64,000 bases of DNA from Bdellovibrio bacteriovorus. GTDB lineage: Bacteria; Bdellovibrionota; Bdellovibrionia; Bdellovibrionales; Bdellovibrionaceae. Positions 1 through 8,584 of this stretch are shown here, one piece after another. The stretch lies in NCBI RefSeq assembly GCF_001592755.1, contig NZ_LUKF01000019.1, positions 248,001-312,000 on the forward strand. The letters are read 5' to 3'. Position 1 is the first letter of the stretch. Each line of letters starts with the position of its first letter. The position numbers and the translations under genes are program-made. The notes under the pieces are model-generated. The model did no database searches and had not been told where the DNA came from. It worked only from the letters and a program-made list of their open reading frames with translations.

Positions 1-473
1 ACCTCAGGAGAGTTGATAAGGCCACGCGCAATCGCCAGACGACGTTTCATGCCGCCACTTAAGGTTTCTACCGAGCGATCTTGGTATTCTTCAAGCTTCA
101 TCAAACGTAACAAAGCCTGAGCACGAAGCTCGGCTTCTGCTTTAGGAATTTTATGATAGCTAGCGTAGACCAGAAGATTTTCAAGGACGGTGAAGTCAGG
201 ATCTAGGCCGTCCTCTTGCGGGACGACCCCGATGCGATTTTTGATTTCGCGATAATTCTTTTTAACATTCAGACCGAGGACGTAAAGCTCCCCGCTGGTA
301 ACGAGGGCTGAGCAATACATCATTTTCATGGTTGTAGATTTGCCCGCCCCGTTGGGACCTAAGAGACCGAAACATTCGCCTTTGTAAATCTCCAGATTTA
401 TTCCATCGACAGCGACTTTATCGTCGTATTTTTTGGTTAAATCTTTGATCTCAATGGCGACGTTTGTACTCAT
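1..473 (-). CDS. ABC transporter ATP-binding protein, partial (C-terminus beyond window)
   Basis: The first 157 or so codons of an ABC ATPase are visible; the rest lies beyond base 1. Reading back from ATG at 473-471 the protein has a Walker A motif GPNGAGKST at about residues 39-47, a Q-loop region (VVPQED) and the signature LSGGMKRRLAIARGL. The GLLGPNGAGKSTTMKMM context is typical of ATPases that pair with ABC-2 type permeases (DrrA/NodI group), but the permease is not in view and the substrate cannot be told. The ATG overlaps the typA stop codon (TAATG), so the two are probably translationally coupled. Cellular role: energises export or import at the inner membrane. Confidence 0.9.
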   Translation of the reverse strand, partial: MSTNVAIEIKDLTKKYDDKVAVDGINLEIYKGECFGLLGPNGAGKSTTMKMMYCSALVTSGELYVLGLNVKKNYREIKNRIGVVPQEDGLDPDFTVLENLLVYASYHKIPKAEAELRAQALLRLMKLEEYQDRSVETLSGGMKRRLAIARGLINSPE

Positions 474-2287
474 TATTCCTTCGCTGCTCTTGCACGTTTG
501 TGTGGGTCTAGTTCTTTCAAACGAAGACGGATGTTCTTCGGAGTGACCTCGATCAACTCTGAATCTTTAATCCATTCCATCGCTCTTTCCAAAGTCATTT
601 TCTTAACTGGAACCAGACGGATAGCTTCATCAGAACCTGAAGCACGTACGTTCGTCAATTTTTTCTCGCGAGTGATGTTTACTTCTAGATCATTCTCTTT
701 TGCGTGCTCGCCTACGATCATGCCTTCGTACACATCATCACCGTGCTCAACCATCATGATACCGCGCTCTTGAAGATTCCAGATCGCGTAGGCAGTTGCT
801 TGGCCTTTGCGGTCAGAAATCATCGCACCGTTCATACGGTGTTCGATTTCACCACGGTAGTCATCCCAACCGTCGAATTGTGTATTCAAAAGACCTGTAC
901 CACGAGTGTCAGTCAAGAAGTCGGAACGGTAACCGATCAAACCACGAGAAGGGATACGGAACTCAAGACGTGTACGACCAGATCCTTTTTGAACCATGTT
1001 CGTCATCACACCTTTACGTTTACCAAGTTTTTCAGTAACCGCACCCACGAAGCTATCTTCGATATCGATAACCGCGATTTCCATCGGTTCCAATTTTTTA
1101 CCGTTTTCTTCTTTGAAAACAACTGTCGGCTTAGAAACTAGAAGCTCGAAGTTTTCACGGCGCATTTGTTCGATCAAAACGCCCAATTGCAACTCACCAC
1201 GACCGACAACTTTGAACGCGTCAGTGCTGTCAGTTTTTTCTACGCGGATTGCAACGTTATACAAAAGCTCTCTTTCAAGACGCTCAAGGATCTTACGAGA
1301 CGTTACGTTCTTACCATCCAAACCTGCAAAAGGTCCGTTGTTCACCGAGAACACCATACCTACTGTTGGCTCTTCTACACGGATACGCTCAAGTGGACGA
1401 GGATCCGTAACCGAAGTGATAGTATCACCGATAGTGAAGTCTTCCATACCCGCGATAACTACGATGTCACCCGCGCCAACTTCTTGCGCCGGAACTTGCG
1501 AGTTCACTTTGTACTGGAATAAAGCTGAAACTTTCACTTTCTTTTGAGTGTTCGCTTGAACACAAAGAACATCGTCACCCACTTTGATAGTTCCCGCTCT
1601 CATACGACCGATCGCCAAACGACCTACGTAGTCATTGTATGAAATGTTAGAAACCATAACTTGAAGTGGAGCGTTCTCTTCAATTTTTGGAGGAGGAACT
1701 AGATTTACGATAGCATCGTAAAGAACTTCCAAAGAACCTGTGTTCACTTTTGGATCTAGAGTCGCCATACCTTCACGCGCGATAGCGTAAACAGTGTGGA
1801 AATCACATTGCTCTTCTGTTGCATCTAGGTCGATGAACAAATCGAAAAGTTCATTGTGAACTTCTTGAATACGAGCATCGGCACGGTCAATTTTGTTAAT
1901 ACAAACGATAACTTTTTTGCCGCCCTCAAGAGCTTTTTTCAATACGAAACGAGTCTGTGGAAGTGGACCTTCGGAAGCGTCGCAAAGAAGGATACAACCA
2001 TCCACCATGTTCAAGATACGCTCAACTTCACCACCGAAGTCACTATGTCCCGGTGTATCTACGATATTTACTTTGATGTCTTTGTACATGAACGAAGCGT
2101 TCTTCGCTGCGATCGTGATTCCGCGCTCTCTTTCAAGATCCATGGAGTCCATCAAACGTTCTTCAACGTGTTCGTTGTCACGGAAAGTACCTGCTTGTTT
2201 AATCAAGTGGTCAACAAGCGTCGTCTTTCCGTGGTCGACGTGCGCGATGATAGCAATATTTCTAATTTTCTTTGGATCTTGAACCAT
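473..2287 (-). CDS. typA: TypA/BipA ribosome-associated GTPase
   Basis: 604 residues, the usual TypA length. Translation-factor GTPase motifs are all present: G1 AHVDHGKTT at 15-23, G2 RGITI at 55-59, G3 DTPGH at 77-81 and G4 NKID at 131-134. EF-G-like domains II, III and V follow, and the family-specific C-terminal domain starts near residue 480. TypA binds the 70S ribosome and is needed for growth under stress and at low temperature. The start ATG at 2287 has a GAAGGG Shine-Dalgarno sequence a few bases upstream. The stop overlaps the start of the ABC ATPase gene. The upstream gap to dus holds one arm of a large palindrome. Confidence 0.97.
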   Translation of the reverse strand: MVQDPKKIRNIAIIAHVDHGKTTLVDHLIKQAGTFRDNEHVEERLMDSMDLERERGITIAAKNASFMYKDIKVNIVDTPGHSDFGGEVERILNMVDGCILLCDASEGPLPQTRFVLKKALEGGKKVIVCINKIDRADARIQEVHNELFDLFIDLDATEEQCDFHTVYAIAREGMATLDPKVNTGSLEVLYDAIVNLVPPPKIEENAPLQVMVSNISYNDYVGRLAIGRMRAGTIKVGDDVLCVQANTQKKVKVSALFQYKVNSQVPAQEVGAGDIVVIAGMEDFTIGDTITSVTDPRPLERIRVEEPTVGMVFSVNNGPFAGLDGKNVTSRKILERLERELLYNVAIRVEKTDSTDAFKVVGRGELQLGVLIEQMRRENFELLVSKPTVVFKEENGKKLEPMEIAVIDIEDSFVGAVTEKLGKRKGVMTNMVQKGSGRTRLEFRIPSRGLIGYRSDFLTDTRGTGLLNTQFDGWDDYRGEIEHRMNGAMISDRKGQATAYAIWNLQERGIMMVEHGDDVYEGMIVGEHAKENDLEVNITREKKLTNVRASGSDEAIRLVPVKKMTLERAMEWIKDSELIEVTPKNIRLRLKELDPHKRARAAKE

Positions 2288-2363
2288 ATTTACCCTTCGT
2301 TTTTACTTAAAACTCAAAACACTTTTTTAAAACAAAAAATCAAATTTAAATTCATACAAACAG

Positions 2364-2480
2364 CACGGTTAGACCGTGTCCTGCAGCGAGTTCCGCAGGG
2401 AGGCTAGAAGCGCCTGCGAAGCCAATTCCATACAACTACGAGCGAGGACTGTCCGAGCGAAAGGACACGGTCTAACCGTG
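2364..2480. repeat. 117-bp palindromic element with perfect 19-bp terminal arms
   Basis: Bases 2364-2382 and 2462-2480 are perfect 19-base reverse complements (arm begins cacggttagacc). The right arm carries the last codons and the TAG stop of dus, so the element overlaps coding DNA. The 79-base interior contains shorter imperfect stems. There is no T-run after the stem, so it is not an ordinary terminator. The size and shape suit a REP/MITE-like dispersed palindrome, but only this copy is visible. Confidence 0.75.
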
Positions 2481-3485
2481 GCCGCCCATTAGGAACTCGT
2501 CTTGGCTTTGATCTTCCTGTTCGGCCTCACCGATACCTGCGAAGAATTCGTTCGCCAAAGTCATGATCTCTTCGTTGCTTTTGGATTGGAAAAGATTCTT
2601 TCTGAACTGTGCCGCTCCAGGATAACCTGTTGAGAACCAAGCTGCAAACTTTCTCAATTGAATACCCGTGATATGAGCATCACAATGCGCCACAATCTCA
2701 CGTTCCAGACCCTGGAATAAGCTAACAAAGTCACGTTTCACGTTCTTAACTGGTTCCCCACGCCACATTGAAAGCGCATCCATGAAAATAAACGGATTTT
2801 TAAGGCAACCACGACCGATCATAACGCCGTCACAACCAGACTGTTCTAGTCTTAGGTTGGCTTGACGAGGTGTGAGAATGTCTCCATTTCCCAAGATAGG
2901 AAGCTTGGCTTGGTTTTTCACTTCAGTGATGAAATCCCAATCAGCTAAACCAGAATAACCTTGGGCGCGAGTGCGACCATGGATGGCCACCCACTCAATG
3001 CCCTCGTTATAGGCGATGTTGCAAACCTCGATGGCATTAAGAGTATTCGCATCCCATCCCGTACGGATTTTAATCGTCAAAGGAATCTTGATCGCGGATT
3101 TCACTGCCGACAAAACTTTTTGCAGCTGAACCGGATCCTTCAGCATCGCGGAACCCGCGCCTTTTTTTACTACCTTCGGTACTGGGCAACCGAAGTTCAA
3201 GTCAACGAAGTCACACCCTTCCGCTTCGGCTACTTGCGCAGCACGAGCGATGACTTCAGGTTCTTCTCCGAAAAGTTGAATTCCGATCGGTCTTTGCGAC
3301 TCATCAAAACTCATCAACTTCATCGTACGTTCGGACTTGTATTCAATGCCGTTTGCACTCACCAGTTCGGTGACGACAACACTGGTATCAAGTTTTTTCA
3401 TGAAAGTACGGAAGGCGTGATCCGTAATCCCTGCCATAGGGGCAAGAACAAACGGGTTCGTCTTAAGGGCTTGAACTGGATTCAT
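2472..3485 (-). CDS. dusB: tRNA-dihydrouridine synthase (DusB/NifR3-like)
   Basis: 337 residues of a TIM-barrel flavoprotein that reduces uridine to dihydrouridine in the tRNA D-loop. The FMN-binding N-terminus APMAGITDHAFR (15-26), the VDLNFGCPVPKV block with catalytic Cys100, and IHGRTRAQGYSG are characteristic. The Cys region with the following KKGAGSAM resembles DusB/NifR3 more than DusA or DusC, so the paralogue assignment is likely but not certain. The C-terminal tail (about 25 residues, Gln/Asp/Glu-rich, ending GGHG) is variable, and its last codons lie in the arm of the palindromic element. No strong Shine-Dalgarno sequence precedes the ATG at 3485. Confidence 0.93.
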   Translation of the reverse strand: MNPVQALKTNPFVLAPMAGITDHAFRTFMKKLDTSVVVTELVSANGIEYKSERTMKLMSFDESQRPIGIQLFGEEPEVIARAAQVAEAEGCDFVDLNFGCPVPKVVKKGAGSAMLKDPVQLQKVLSAVKSAIKIPLTIKIRTGWDANTLNAIEVCNIAYNEGIEWVAIHGRTRAQGYSGLADWDFITEVKNQAKLPILGNGDILTPRQANLRLEQSGCDGVMIGRGCLKNPFIFMDALSMWRGEPVKNVKRDFVSLFQGLEREIVAHCDAHITGIQLRKFAAWFSTGYPGAAQFRKNLFQSKSNEEIMTLANEFFAGIGEAEQEDQSQDEFLMGGHG

Positions 3486-3602
3486 AGGTCGACGGATATA
3501 GCAAAATCGTAATGAAAAGGATACTGGAGTTTTTAAAAAATGACCTTATTTCATGGGCTTAGGCGTTCATAACGAATGTATTGGATCTGGCAATGGCGGC
3601 GG

Positions 3603-3629
3603 AAAAAGAAAAGGCCTCGTAAGAGGCCT
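3603..3629 (-). terminator. Rho-independent terminator after the 3654-4019 gene
   Basis: On the minus strand a GAGGCCTCTTACGAGGCCT hairpin (3612-3629) is followed by TTTTCTTTTT. It lies 25 bases past the stop of the small secreted-protein gene. Confidence 0.8.
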
Positions 3630-3653
3630 CCGTTCATCTTTGGGGGAGTTGAA

Positions 3654-4019
3654 CTATTTGGGACTAATTACGTTTGAGACCTCAAGAATCACAAACACCG
3701 TTCTTTTCACCGTTGGGTTCGGGAAAACCCCTTTTTCGATGAAATAGCCTCGAACTGTAAAAGGCTGTGTTTTGCGAATCTTGTGGAATTGGTTTGCGCC
3801 GATCAAAGCGTTGATGGATTGCTCGGCATCGCGAGAATCTTCATCAATCGCCATCGCAAATTTTTTGCCATCAAGATTGATAGTGTGAGCACAACCAACA
3901 ATACCTTTCGGGCACACATTGATCGTTGCTTCTTCGAAAGTGGGAGTCGGAATAATACTACGTGCAGATGCCGTTGTTCCCAGAAATACAGAAAGCATAA
4001 CAAACATTAGCTTCTTCAT
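3654..4019 (-). CDS. Small secreted protein of unknown function
   Basis: 121 residues. A Sec signal peptide (MKK, hydrophobic core, probable cleavage after TASA at about residue 19) targets it to the periplasm or beyond. The mature part has two Cys (in NVCPKGIVGCAH) that could form a disulphide. The C-terminal half is beta-rich (VRGYFIEKGVF, TVFVILEVSNV). I do not recognise a family. The ATG at 4019 has a good AGGAG site, and a terminator follows, so it is a monocistronic unit. Confidence 0.8.
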   Translation of the reverse strand: MKKLMFVMLSVFLGTTASARSIIPTPTFEEATINVCPKGIVGCAHTINLDGKKFAMAIDEDSRDAEQSINALIGANQFHKIRKTQPFTVRGYFIEKGVFPNPTVKRTVFVILEVSNVISPK

Positions 4020-4115
4020 ACGTTCTCCTAATTTTTTTAAGAGCGCACAAGATAAGCGAAGGCTTTTTACTTTTCCCTATTCATTTCTGTAATGGAAAAA
4101 AAGGAAGGACTGTCT

Positions 4116-4143
4116 AAAACCAGTACAGGTAGGCACTGGTTTT
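4116..4143 (-). terminator. Hairpin terminator after the nitroreductase gene
   Basis: A nine-base stem aaaaccagt (4116-4124) pairs with actggtttt (4135-4143). Read on the minus strand, the stem ends in TTTT six bases past the gene's stop. Confidence 0.65.
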
Positions 4144-4148
4144 CAATT

Positions 4149-4748
4149 TTATTCTAGCCAGGTAACACGGCCTTCAAGTTGGCGCGGAGCTTTGGGGGGA
4201 TTGTGATCGGGGTAACCACACACCATCGCACAAAGAAGCTCAAGCTCTCCACGTTGGTATTCCGGAAGTTTATCCACACCTAAAAACTTATCCACATCTT
4301 CTTTGATTTCTAAAGGCGCACCCATAGTGCAAGAACCTAAACCTTCTACCAAACACGCTAGATTCATGTTTTCCACAGCCATATACACAGAGCCAATGCT
4401 GGTGTGATAGCGCTCTTCGGAATCATTGTGGGAATAGGCAAAGATGATCACGGGAGCATCGCCTAAGGTATAAAAAAATCTTTCTGTGAACTGATACAAA
4501 GATGGTTTCAGTCTTTGCGACAGGATGTCTTTAATGCCCAACCAGGATTTTTGTGAATAAGACAAATACTCATCACGCTTTTTTCCAGTAACGACGAAGA
4601 AGCGCCAGTTCTGCCGATTTTTTCCTGATGGTGCATGCATTCCGGCCATCAGAATTTTTTCGATGATCTCTTTAGGAACTTCATCCGTTTTATATTTACG
4701 GACCGACTTGCGTGATTCTAGTAACTGATAGAATTCTTCTTTGTTCAT
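4149..4748 (-). CDS. Nitroreductase-family FMN oxidoreductase
   Basis: 199 residues. The N-terminal ESRKSVRKYK (11-20) and HAPSGKNRQNWRFFVVTGKK segments are the FMN-phosphate and substrate-site hallmarks of the nitroreductase fold, and GLGSCTMGAP is the usual mid-protein FMN-contact region. Such enzymes use NAD(P)H to reduce nitro, quinone or flavin substrates, and sequence alone does not give the true substrate. The ATG at 4748 overlaps the lysC stop codon (TAATG), so it is translated as the second gene of a lysC operon. Why an aspartokinase should be coupled to this oxidoreductase is not clear. Confidence 0.9.
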   Translation of the reverse strand: MNKEEFYQLLESRKSVRKYKTDEVPKEIIEKILMAGMHAPSGKNRQNWRFFVVTGKKRDEYLSYSQKSWLGIKDILSQRLKPSLYQFTERFFYTLGDAPVIIFAYSHNDSEERYHTSIGSVYMAVENMNLACLVEGLGSCTMGAPLEIKEDVDKFLGVDKLPEYQRGELELLCAMVCGYPDHNPPKAPRQLEGRVTWLE

Positions 4749-6130
4749 TACGCCATCTCTTCCGTTCCAGCTTCAATAAATGTCTCGTGCAAACGACGAA
4801 TGGCGTCTGTGCTTTGCTCTTCATTCACTAAAAAGCAGAAATTGTGCTTACTCGCGCCCAGACAGATCATACGCACGTTGATGTCGGAAATAGCATCAAA
4901 AATGATTTTACCCAAACCCGGCGTATGATTGATGTTGTTTCCAATCAAAGACACCAAAGTTAAGTTCTCTTCGACTTGCACATCCGCAATCTGTGAAAGA
5001 TCGGCGATCAGTTTTTTATTCAAGAGTGTCGAGTCATCCAACGTCACACTGACTGAAATTTCAGATGTCGTGATCGCATCGATACTGACTTTGTGATCGT
5101 TGAAAATTTTGAAAATCTGGAACAAGAAACCATGCGCGTGCAGCATTTCTGGAGTGGATAAGGTCACCAAGACTTGTTTTTTTCTTAAAGCCATTGCGCG
5201 AATTAATGGAAGGTCCTTTACATCTTTACGCACCCATGTGCCGCGCGCCTCGGAATCAAAACTAGATCCGACAAAAACAGGAATATTCTTACGAATCGCT
5301 GGCAAAAGCGTCGCCGGATGAAGGACTTTAGCTCCGAATGTTGCTAGCTCAGATGCTTCTTTAAATGAAATTTCACTGATAGGCTTTGCCTTCGGGCAGA
5401 TACGCGGATCGGTTGTCGCGATGCCGGCCACATCCGTCCAAATTTCTAAAACATCGGCCGAAACACCTTCAGCAAGAATAGCCGCCGAATAATCACTGCC
5501 GCCTCGGCCCAGCGTTGTTGTGACGCCCTCTTCGGTCATTCCAATATAACCTTGAGTGACGACCACTTTCTGACCTTGGCGCAAAAATCCCAAGTGCTTT
5601 TGACAAAGAGAGGCCACTTCAGCGGTGATAGGTTTTGCTTTTCCAAAGGAGTCATCGGTGCGAAGGACCTGACGGACATCAAAAAGTTCTGCGGATTTTG
5701 CAGAAGAATGTTTTTTTAGAACTTGCATCATCGCTTCCGTGAAAAGCACCGAGGACATTCTTTCGCCCAAGCTCATCAATGTATCCATAGCTTTCACTGA
5801 GCAGTCTCGCAACAAGTGAACACCTTTAGCGATAGAATTCATTTCTTCAAAAAGAGTTTCTAGTTTTTTTCGAGAGTCTTCAGAGACCTTCAGATCATTG
5901 GCAATCTTGATGTGTTTGTCTTGAATTTTTGAAAGAATTTTTTCTGCCTCGGCCCATCCCTGAGACTCGGCGTTCTTACCCAAAGCAATCAGGTCATTCG
6001 TTGTTCCGGAGGTTGCGGATACCGCTACAAGACTGGAGCCTTGGCGAAAGCTGACTTCCGCACTGCGAAGCATACACTCCGCATCTCCCATTGAAGTTCC
6101 ACCAAATTTAGAAACAATCAATTGCGCCAC
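4748..6130 (-). CDS. lysC: Lysine-sensitive-type aspartokinase (LysC class)
   Basis: 460 residues from a GTG start at 6130-6128, preceded by GAGGAG five bases upstream. The reading frame is open to 6193, but the extra 21 residues do not resemble the family and lack a ribosome site. The enzyme phosphorylates aspartate, the first step to lysine, threonine, methionine and diaminopimelate. KFGGTSMG at residues 8-15, TTLGRGGSDYSAA and FGAKVLHPATLLPA match the E. coli AKIII catalytic domain closely. Two C-terminal ACT domains (VSIDAITTSE; VRMICLGASKHN) bind the feedback amino acid. It is monofunctional, with no homoserine dehydrogenase domain. Confidence 0.95.
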   Translation of the reverse strand: MAQLIVSKFGGTSMGDAECMLRSAEVSFRQGSSLVAVSATSGTTNDLIALGKNAESQGWAEAEKILSKIQDKHIKIANDLKVSEDSRKKLETLFEEMNSIAKGVHLLRDCSVKAMDTLMSLGERMSSVLFTEAMMQVLKKHSSAKSAELFDVRQVLRTDDSFGKAKPITAEVASLCQKHLGFLRQGQKVVVTQGYIGMTEEGVTTTLGRGGSDYSAAILAEGVSADVLEIWTDVAGIATTDPRICPKAKPISEISFKEASELATFGAKVLHPATLLPAIRKNIPVFVGSSFDSEARGTWVRKDVKDLPLIRAMALRKKQVLVTLSTPEMLHAHGFLFQIFKIFNDHKVSIDAITTSEISVSVTLDDSTLLNKKLIADLSQIADVQVEENLTLVSLIGNNINHTPGLGKIIFDAISDINVRMICLGASKHNFCFLVNEEQSTDAIRRLHETFIEAGTEEMA

Positions 6131-6221
6131 ATTAACTCCTCGGTCAAAGGCCTGGAAAACCAGTAGAATCTTATTCCTTTTCTGCTTCTTCATTCAATGA
6201 CTTTTATGGCAGACTTTAAAG

Positions 6222-6716
6222 ATGACTTCCTCTGATACGACATTCAAAAACAAAGAACTCGCACTCATGGCCGTTTTGGCCCTAGTAGCAATGGCTCTAG
6301 TGACCATCGCCGTGATCCCTTCCCTGCGCACCAAGGTGAAAGACGTCTTTCTTTCATCCGATAGAAATATTGTGGCTAAGGTGAGCGGCTCACTGACGCC
6401 GGAAGGACCCCGAGTCACGGTTTTAAAAATTCAGAGTAAAAACTCTTTGAGTGTCGAAGTCTTTTCCCAAAATGAAGGTGGCGAAATGCTTCTTCTGGCG
6501 AAGCTTCCTTTGTTTGAAAATCGTGACGGGTATTTTCTTTTTAAGGGAAATGCGACGAATCTCGCGCTAACCGATGTCGATAAAGATGGAAGCCTTGAGA
6601 TTGTCGCACCGACTTACGATGACCAGATGGTTCCGCGCCTTAATATTTTTCGTTTCAATCCTACAACGAAGTCTTTTGACCGCGTCACGGCCCCGGAAGG
6701 TTTTGAAGCAAAGTGA
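6222..6716 (+). CDS. Membrane-anchored protein with FG-GAP/VCBS-like calcium loop
   Basis: 164 residues. One N-terminal transmembrane helix (about 13-33) leaves a soluble domain outside the cytoplasm. Near the C-terminus the segment LTDVDKDGSLEIVAP has the DxDxDG spacing of an FG-GAP/VCBS beta-propeller calcium-binding loop, but only one such repeat is visible. No family name is offered. It is divergent from lysC (28 bases from the end of that open frame) and its stop abuts the stop of the convergent histidine kinase gene with no terminator between. Confidence 0.8.
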   Translation: MTSSDTTFKNKELALMAVLALVAMALVTIAVIPSLRTKVKDVFLSSDRNIVAKVSGSLTPEGPRVTVLKIQSKNSLSVEVFSQNEGGEMLLLAKLPLFENRDGYFLFKGNATNLALTDVDKDGSLEIVAPTYDDQMVPRLNIFRFNPTTKSFDRVTAPEGFEAK

Positions 6717-8498
6717 TCAGCTGACAGTTTCGGAACGGCGAAGAATTTCGCTAAGAAGATTCATATCGACGGGCTTACTTAAATACCCGTCAAATCCAAG
6801 CTCAAATGACTTTTGCTGCCCATCCACGCTGGCTTGTGCGGTGAGGGCGACAATCGGGTGACGATAGCCTTTTTCACGAAGCACCGAGGTTGCTTTATAG
6901 CCATCCATCACGGGCATTTTAATATCCATGAGAATGACGTCGAAAGGTTGATTTAAGGCGTACTCTACCGCTTGCGCCCCGTTTTCAGCGGTTTCTACTT
7001 CAGCTCCCGAGCGACTTAAGAACCTTTTCATCAAGACTCGCAAATCTACAGAATCATCCACAACGAGAACGCGACGCCCTTTTAAAAATTCCGCCTCTTT
7101 AGCAATCTTGATTTTTTCTTGGAAAATCATTTTTGGATGCTCGGGCTTCATCAAACGAAGCTCTTGGGAATTCCCTAGCTTCATAGACATTTCAAAAGAA
7201 CTGCCTTGTCCTAACACGGAAGAGACCAAGCGGAGATCTCCTCCCATCATTTTCATAAGACTTAAAGACAAGGCTAATCCTAAGCCCGACCCCTGCACCC
7301 TTTGCACATCGGGATGCTCGCCACGTACGAATGGTTGGAAAAGATTTTGTTGAGTGAGCTTATCCATGCCCAGACCCGTATCTGTCACCGTGATATTTAA
7401 GGTCCCTTGATGGTGTATGTCGCTAGTAAAATTCACTAGGACTTCCACCGATCCTTCGGAGGTGAATTTCACCGCGTTTGTCAGCAAGTTGATAAGCACC
7501 TGACGAAAACGCACGGAATCAGCCATAATACTTTCGGGCACAAGGCTGAGGTATTTTACCTCTAGTTGCACCTTTTTTTCTGCGGCTACAGGGCGAATCA
7601 CCGAAAGGGACTCGTCAATTTCCCGAATCGGAGACATGGGAGCTTTTTGAATATAAAGACGATTGGTTTCAATTTTAGAAAGATCTAAGAGATCATTCAC
7701 CAACGACACCATGTAATTACTTTGACGATGAATAGCTTGAACATCGTGGCGATTCTGTTCACTTAAAGAATCACTTCTTAAAAGAGCTTCAGAAAAACCC
7801 AAAATAGCTGAAAGAGGCGTGCGAATTTCGTGACTGGCATTAGCTAGAAAAACCGATTTTGCACGATTGGCGGCTTCATGAAGATCTCTTTCTTTACGAA
7901 GCACATCCAACGACAAAGATTTCATCACCGCGAGATTTAAATTTTTCCCGATCAGAACTAAAAGTCCCGAGTAAAGAATAATTAAAGTCCCCATAAGCAT
8001 CGAGAATTCGGCCCGCGAAATGAAAGTGCCCAATCCCCACAAGAACATCGCGGGCACAATCACACACGCCATCGCTAGCCTCGAAGAGACATAGGTGACT
8101 AACGCACCGGCCACCATGCAGGACACCAACAAAGCCGTTAAAACTTGTTGTTGCAAACTTCCGGTGTGAGAGATCAGCCCGATGGCCCCCCATCCACAAC
8201 CCGAGATAAAAAGAGAAGTGAACATGAAGTAAAGCCAGGGACGCGTTTCTTCAAAACTGCGAATGGAGTTCCGAGAGCGGTTCCAACGATAATAGGCAAA
8301 GAACCTGGCCAAGGCAGAAAGATTTAGAACCGAAAACCAGATAGTAATAAAGATCGGTGAAAGAGATCCCCACGCCACTGTCGCAAAGGCGATAGTGTTA
8401 AAAAATATGGCCAGCATTCCGGCGATATTTTGTTTGTAAAGAAGATCTATACGGCGAACTTCCAGTTCCAAAGAGCCGTGATTGGAATTATCCGACAT
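6717..8498 (-). CDS. Membrane hybrid histidine kinase with C-terminal receiver
   Basis: 593 residues from ATG 8498 (a TTG two codons upstream is a less likely start). About six hydrophobic helices fill residues 25-190, followed by HisKA with phospho-accepting His223 in NASHEIRTP, a HATPase domain (N-box NLLTNAVKFTS, G-boxes DTGLGM and GSGLGLAL), then a receiver domain with phosphorylatable Asp525 in LMDIKMP and the Lys in YLSKP. No extracytoplasmic loop is long, so the stimulus may be sensed within the membrane. No histidine phosphotransferase or partner regulator is adjacent, so the output is unknown. Confidence 0.93.
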   Translation of the reverse strand: MSDNSNHGSLELEVRRIDLLYKQNIAGMLAIFFNTIAFATVAWGSLSPIFITIWFSVLNLSALARFFAYYRWNRSRNSIRSFEETRPWLYFMFTSLFISGCGWGAIGLISHTGSLQQQVLTALLVSCMVAGALVTYVSSRLAMACVIVPAMFLWGLGTFISRAEFSMLMGTLIILYSGLLVLIGKNLNLAVMKSLSLDVLRKERDLHEAANRAKSVFLANASHEIRTPLSAILGFSEALLRSDSLSEQNRHDVQAIHRQSNYMVSLVNDLLDLSKIETNRLYIQKAPMSPIREIDESLSVIRPVAAEKKVQLEVKYLSLVPESIMADSVRFRQVLINLLTNAVKFTSEGSVEVLVNFTSDIHHQGTLNITVTDTGLGMDKLTQQNLFQPFVRGEHPDVQRVQGSGLGLALSLSLMKMMGGDLRLVSSVLGQGSSFEMSMKLGNSQELRLMKPEHPKMIFQEKIKIAKEAEFLKGRRVLVVDDSVDLRVLMKRFLSRSGAEVETAENGAQAVEYALNQPFDVILMDIKMPVMDGYKATSVLREKGYRHPIVALTAQASVDGQQKSFELGFDGYLSKPVDMNLLSEILRRSETVS

Positions 8499-8517
8499 GT
8501 ACAAGAGATACAGGCCC

Positions 8518-8541
8518 TACGCAGACTGGTCAAACTGCGTA
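8518..8541. other. Seven-base-pair inverted repeat between mltG and the kinase gene
   Basis: tacgcag (8518-8524) and ctgcgta (8535-8541) form a hairpin about 20 bases upstream of the kinase start. There is no T-run on either strand, so it could be a weak processing site or operator. It is recorded only as a visible structure. Confidence 0.4.
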
Positions 8542-8584
8542 AGGCGCCGCTTCATTACGGTTAGGAAAGCATTAGATAAGATAG

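Noticed and set aside
3553-3747. 64-codon plus-strand frame downstream of dus
   Set aside because: It covers the terminator hairpin and antisense of the secreted-protein gene; low-complexity start and no ribosome site.
6130-6193. Longer N-terminus of aspartokinase
   Set aside because: The extra 21 residues do not match the family, while GTG at 6130 has a GAGGAG site and the normal KFGGTS position.
6194-6418. 74-codon minus-strand frame over the 5' end of the FG-GAP-like gene
   Set aside because: It overlaps a better gene with a transmembrane helix and calcium loop, has no ribosome site, and is a shadow.
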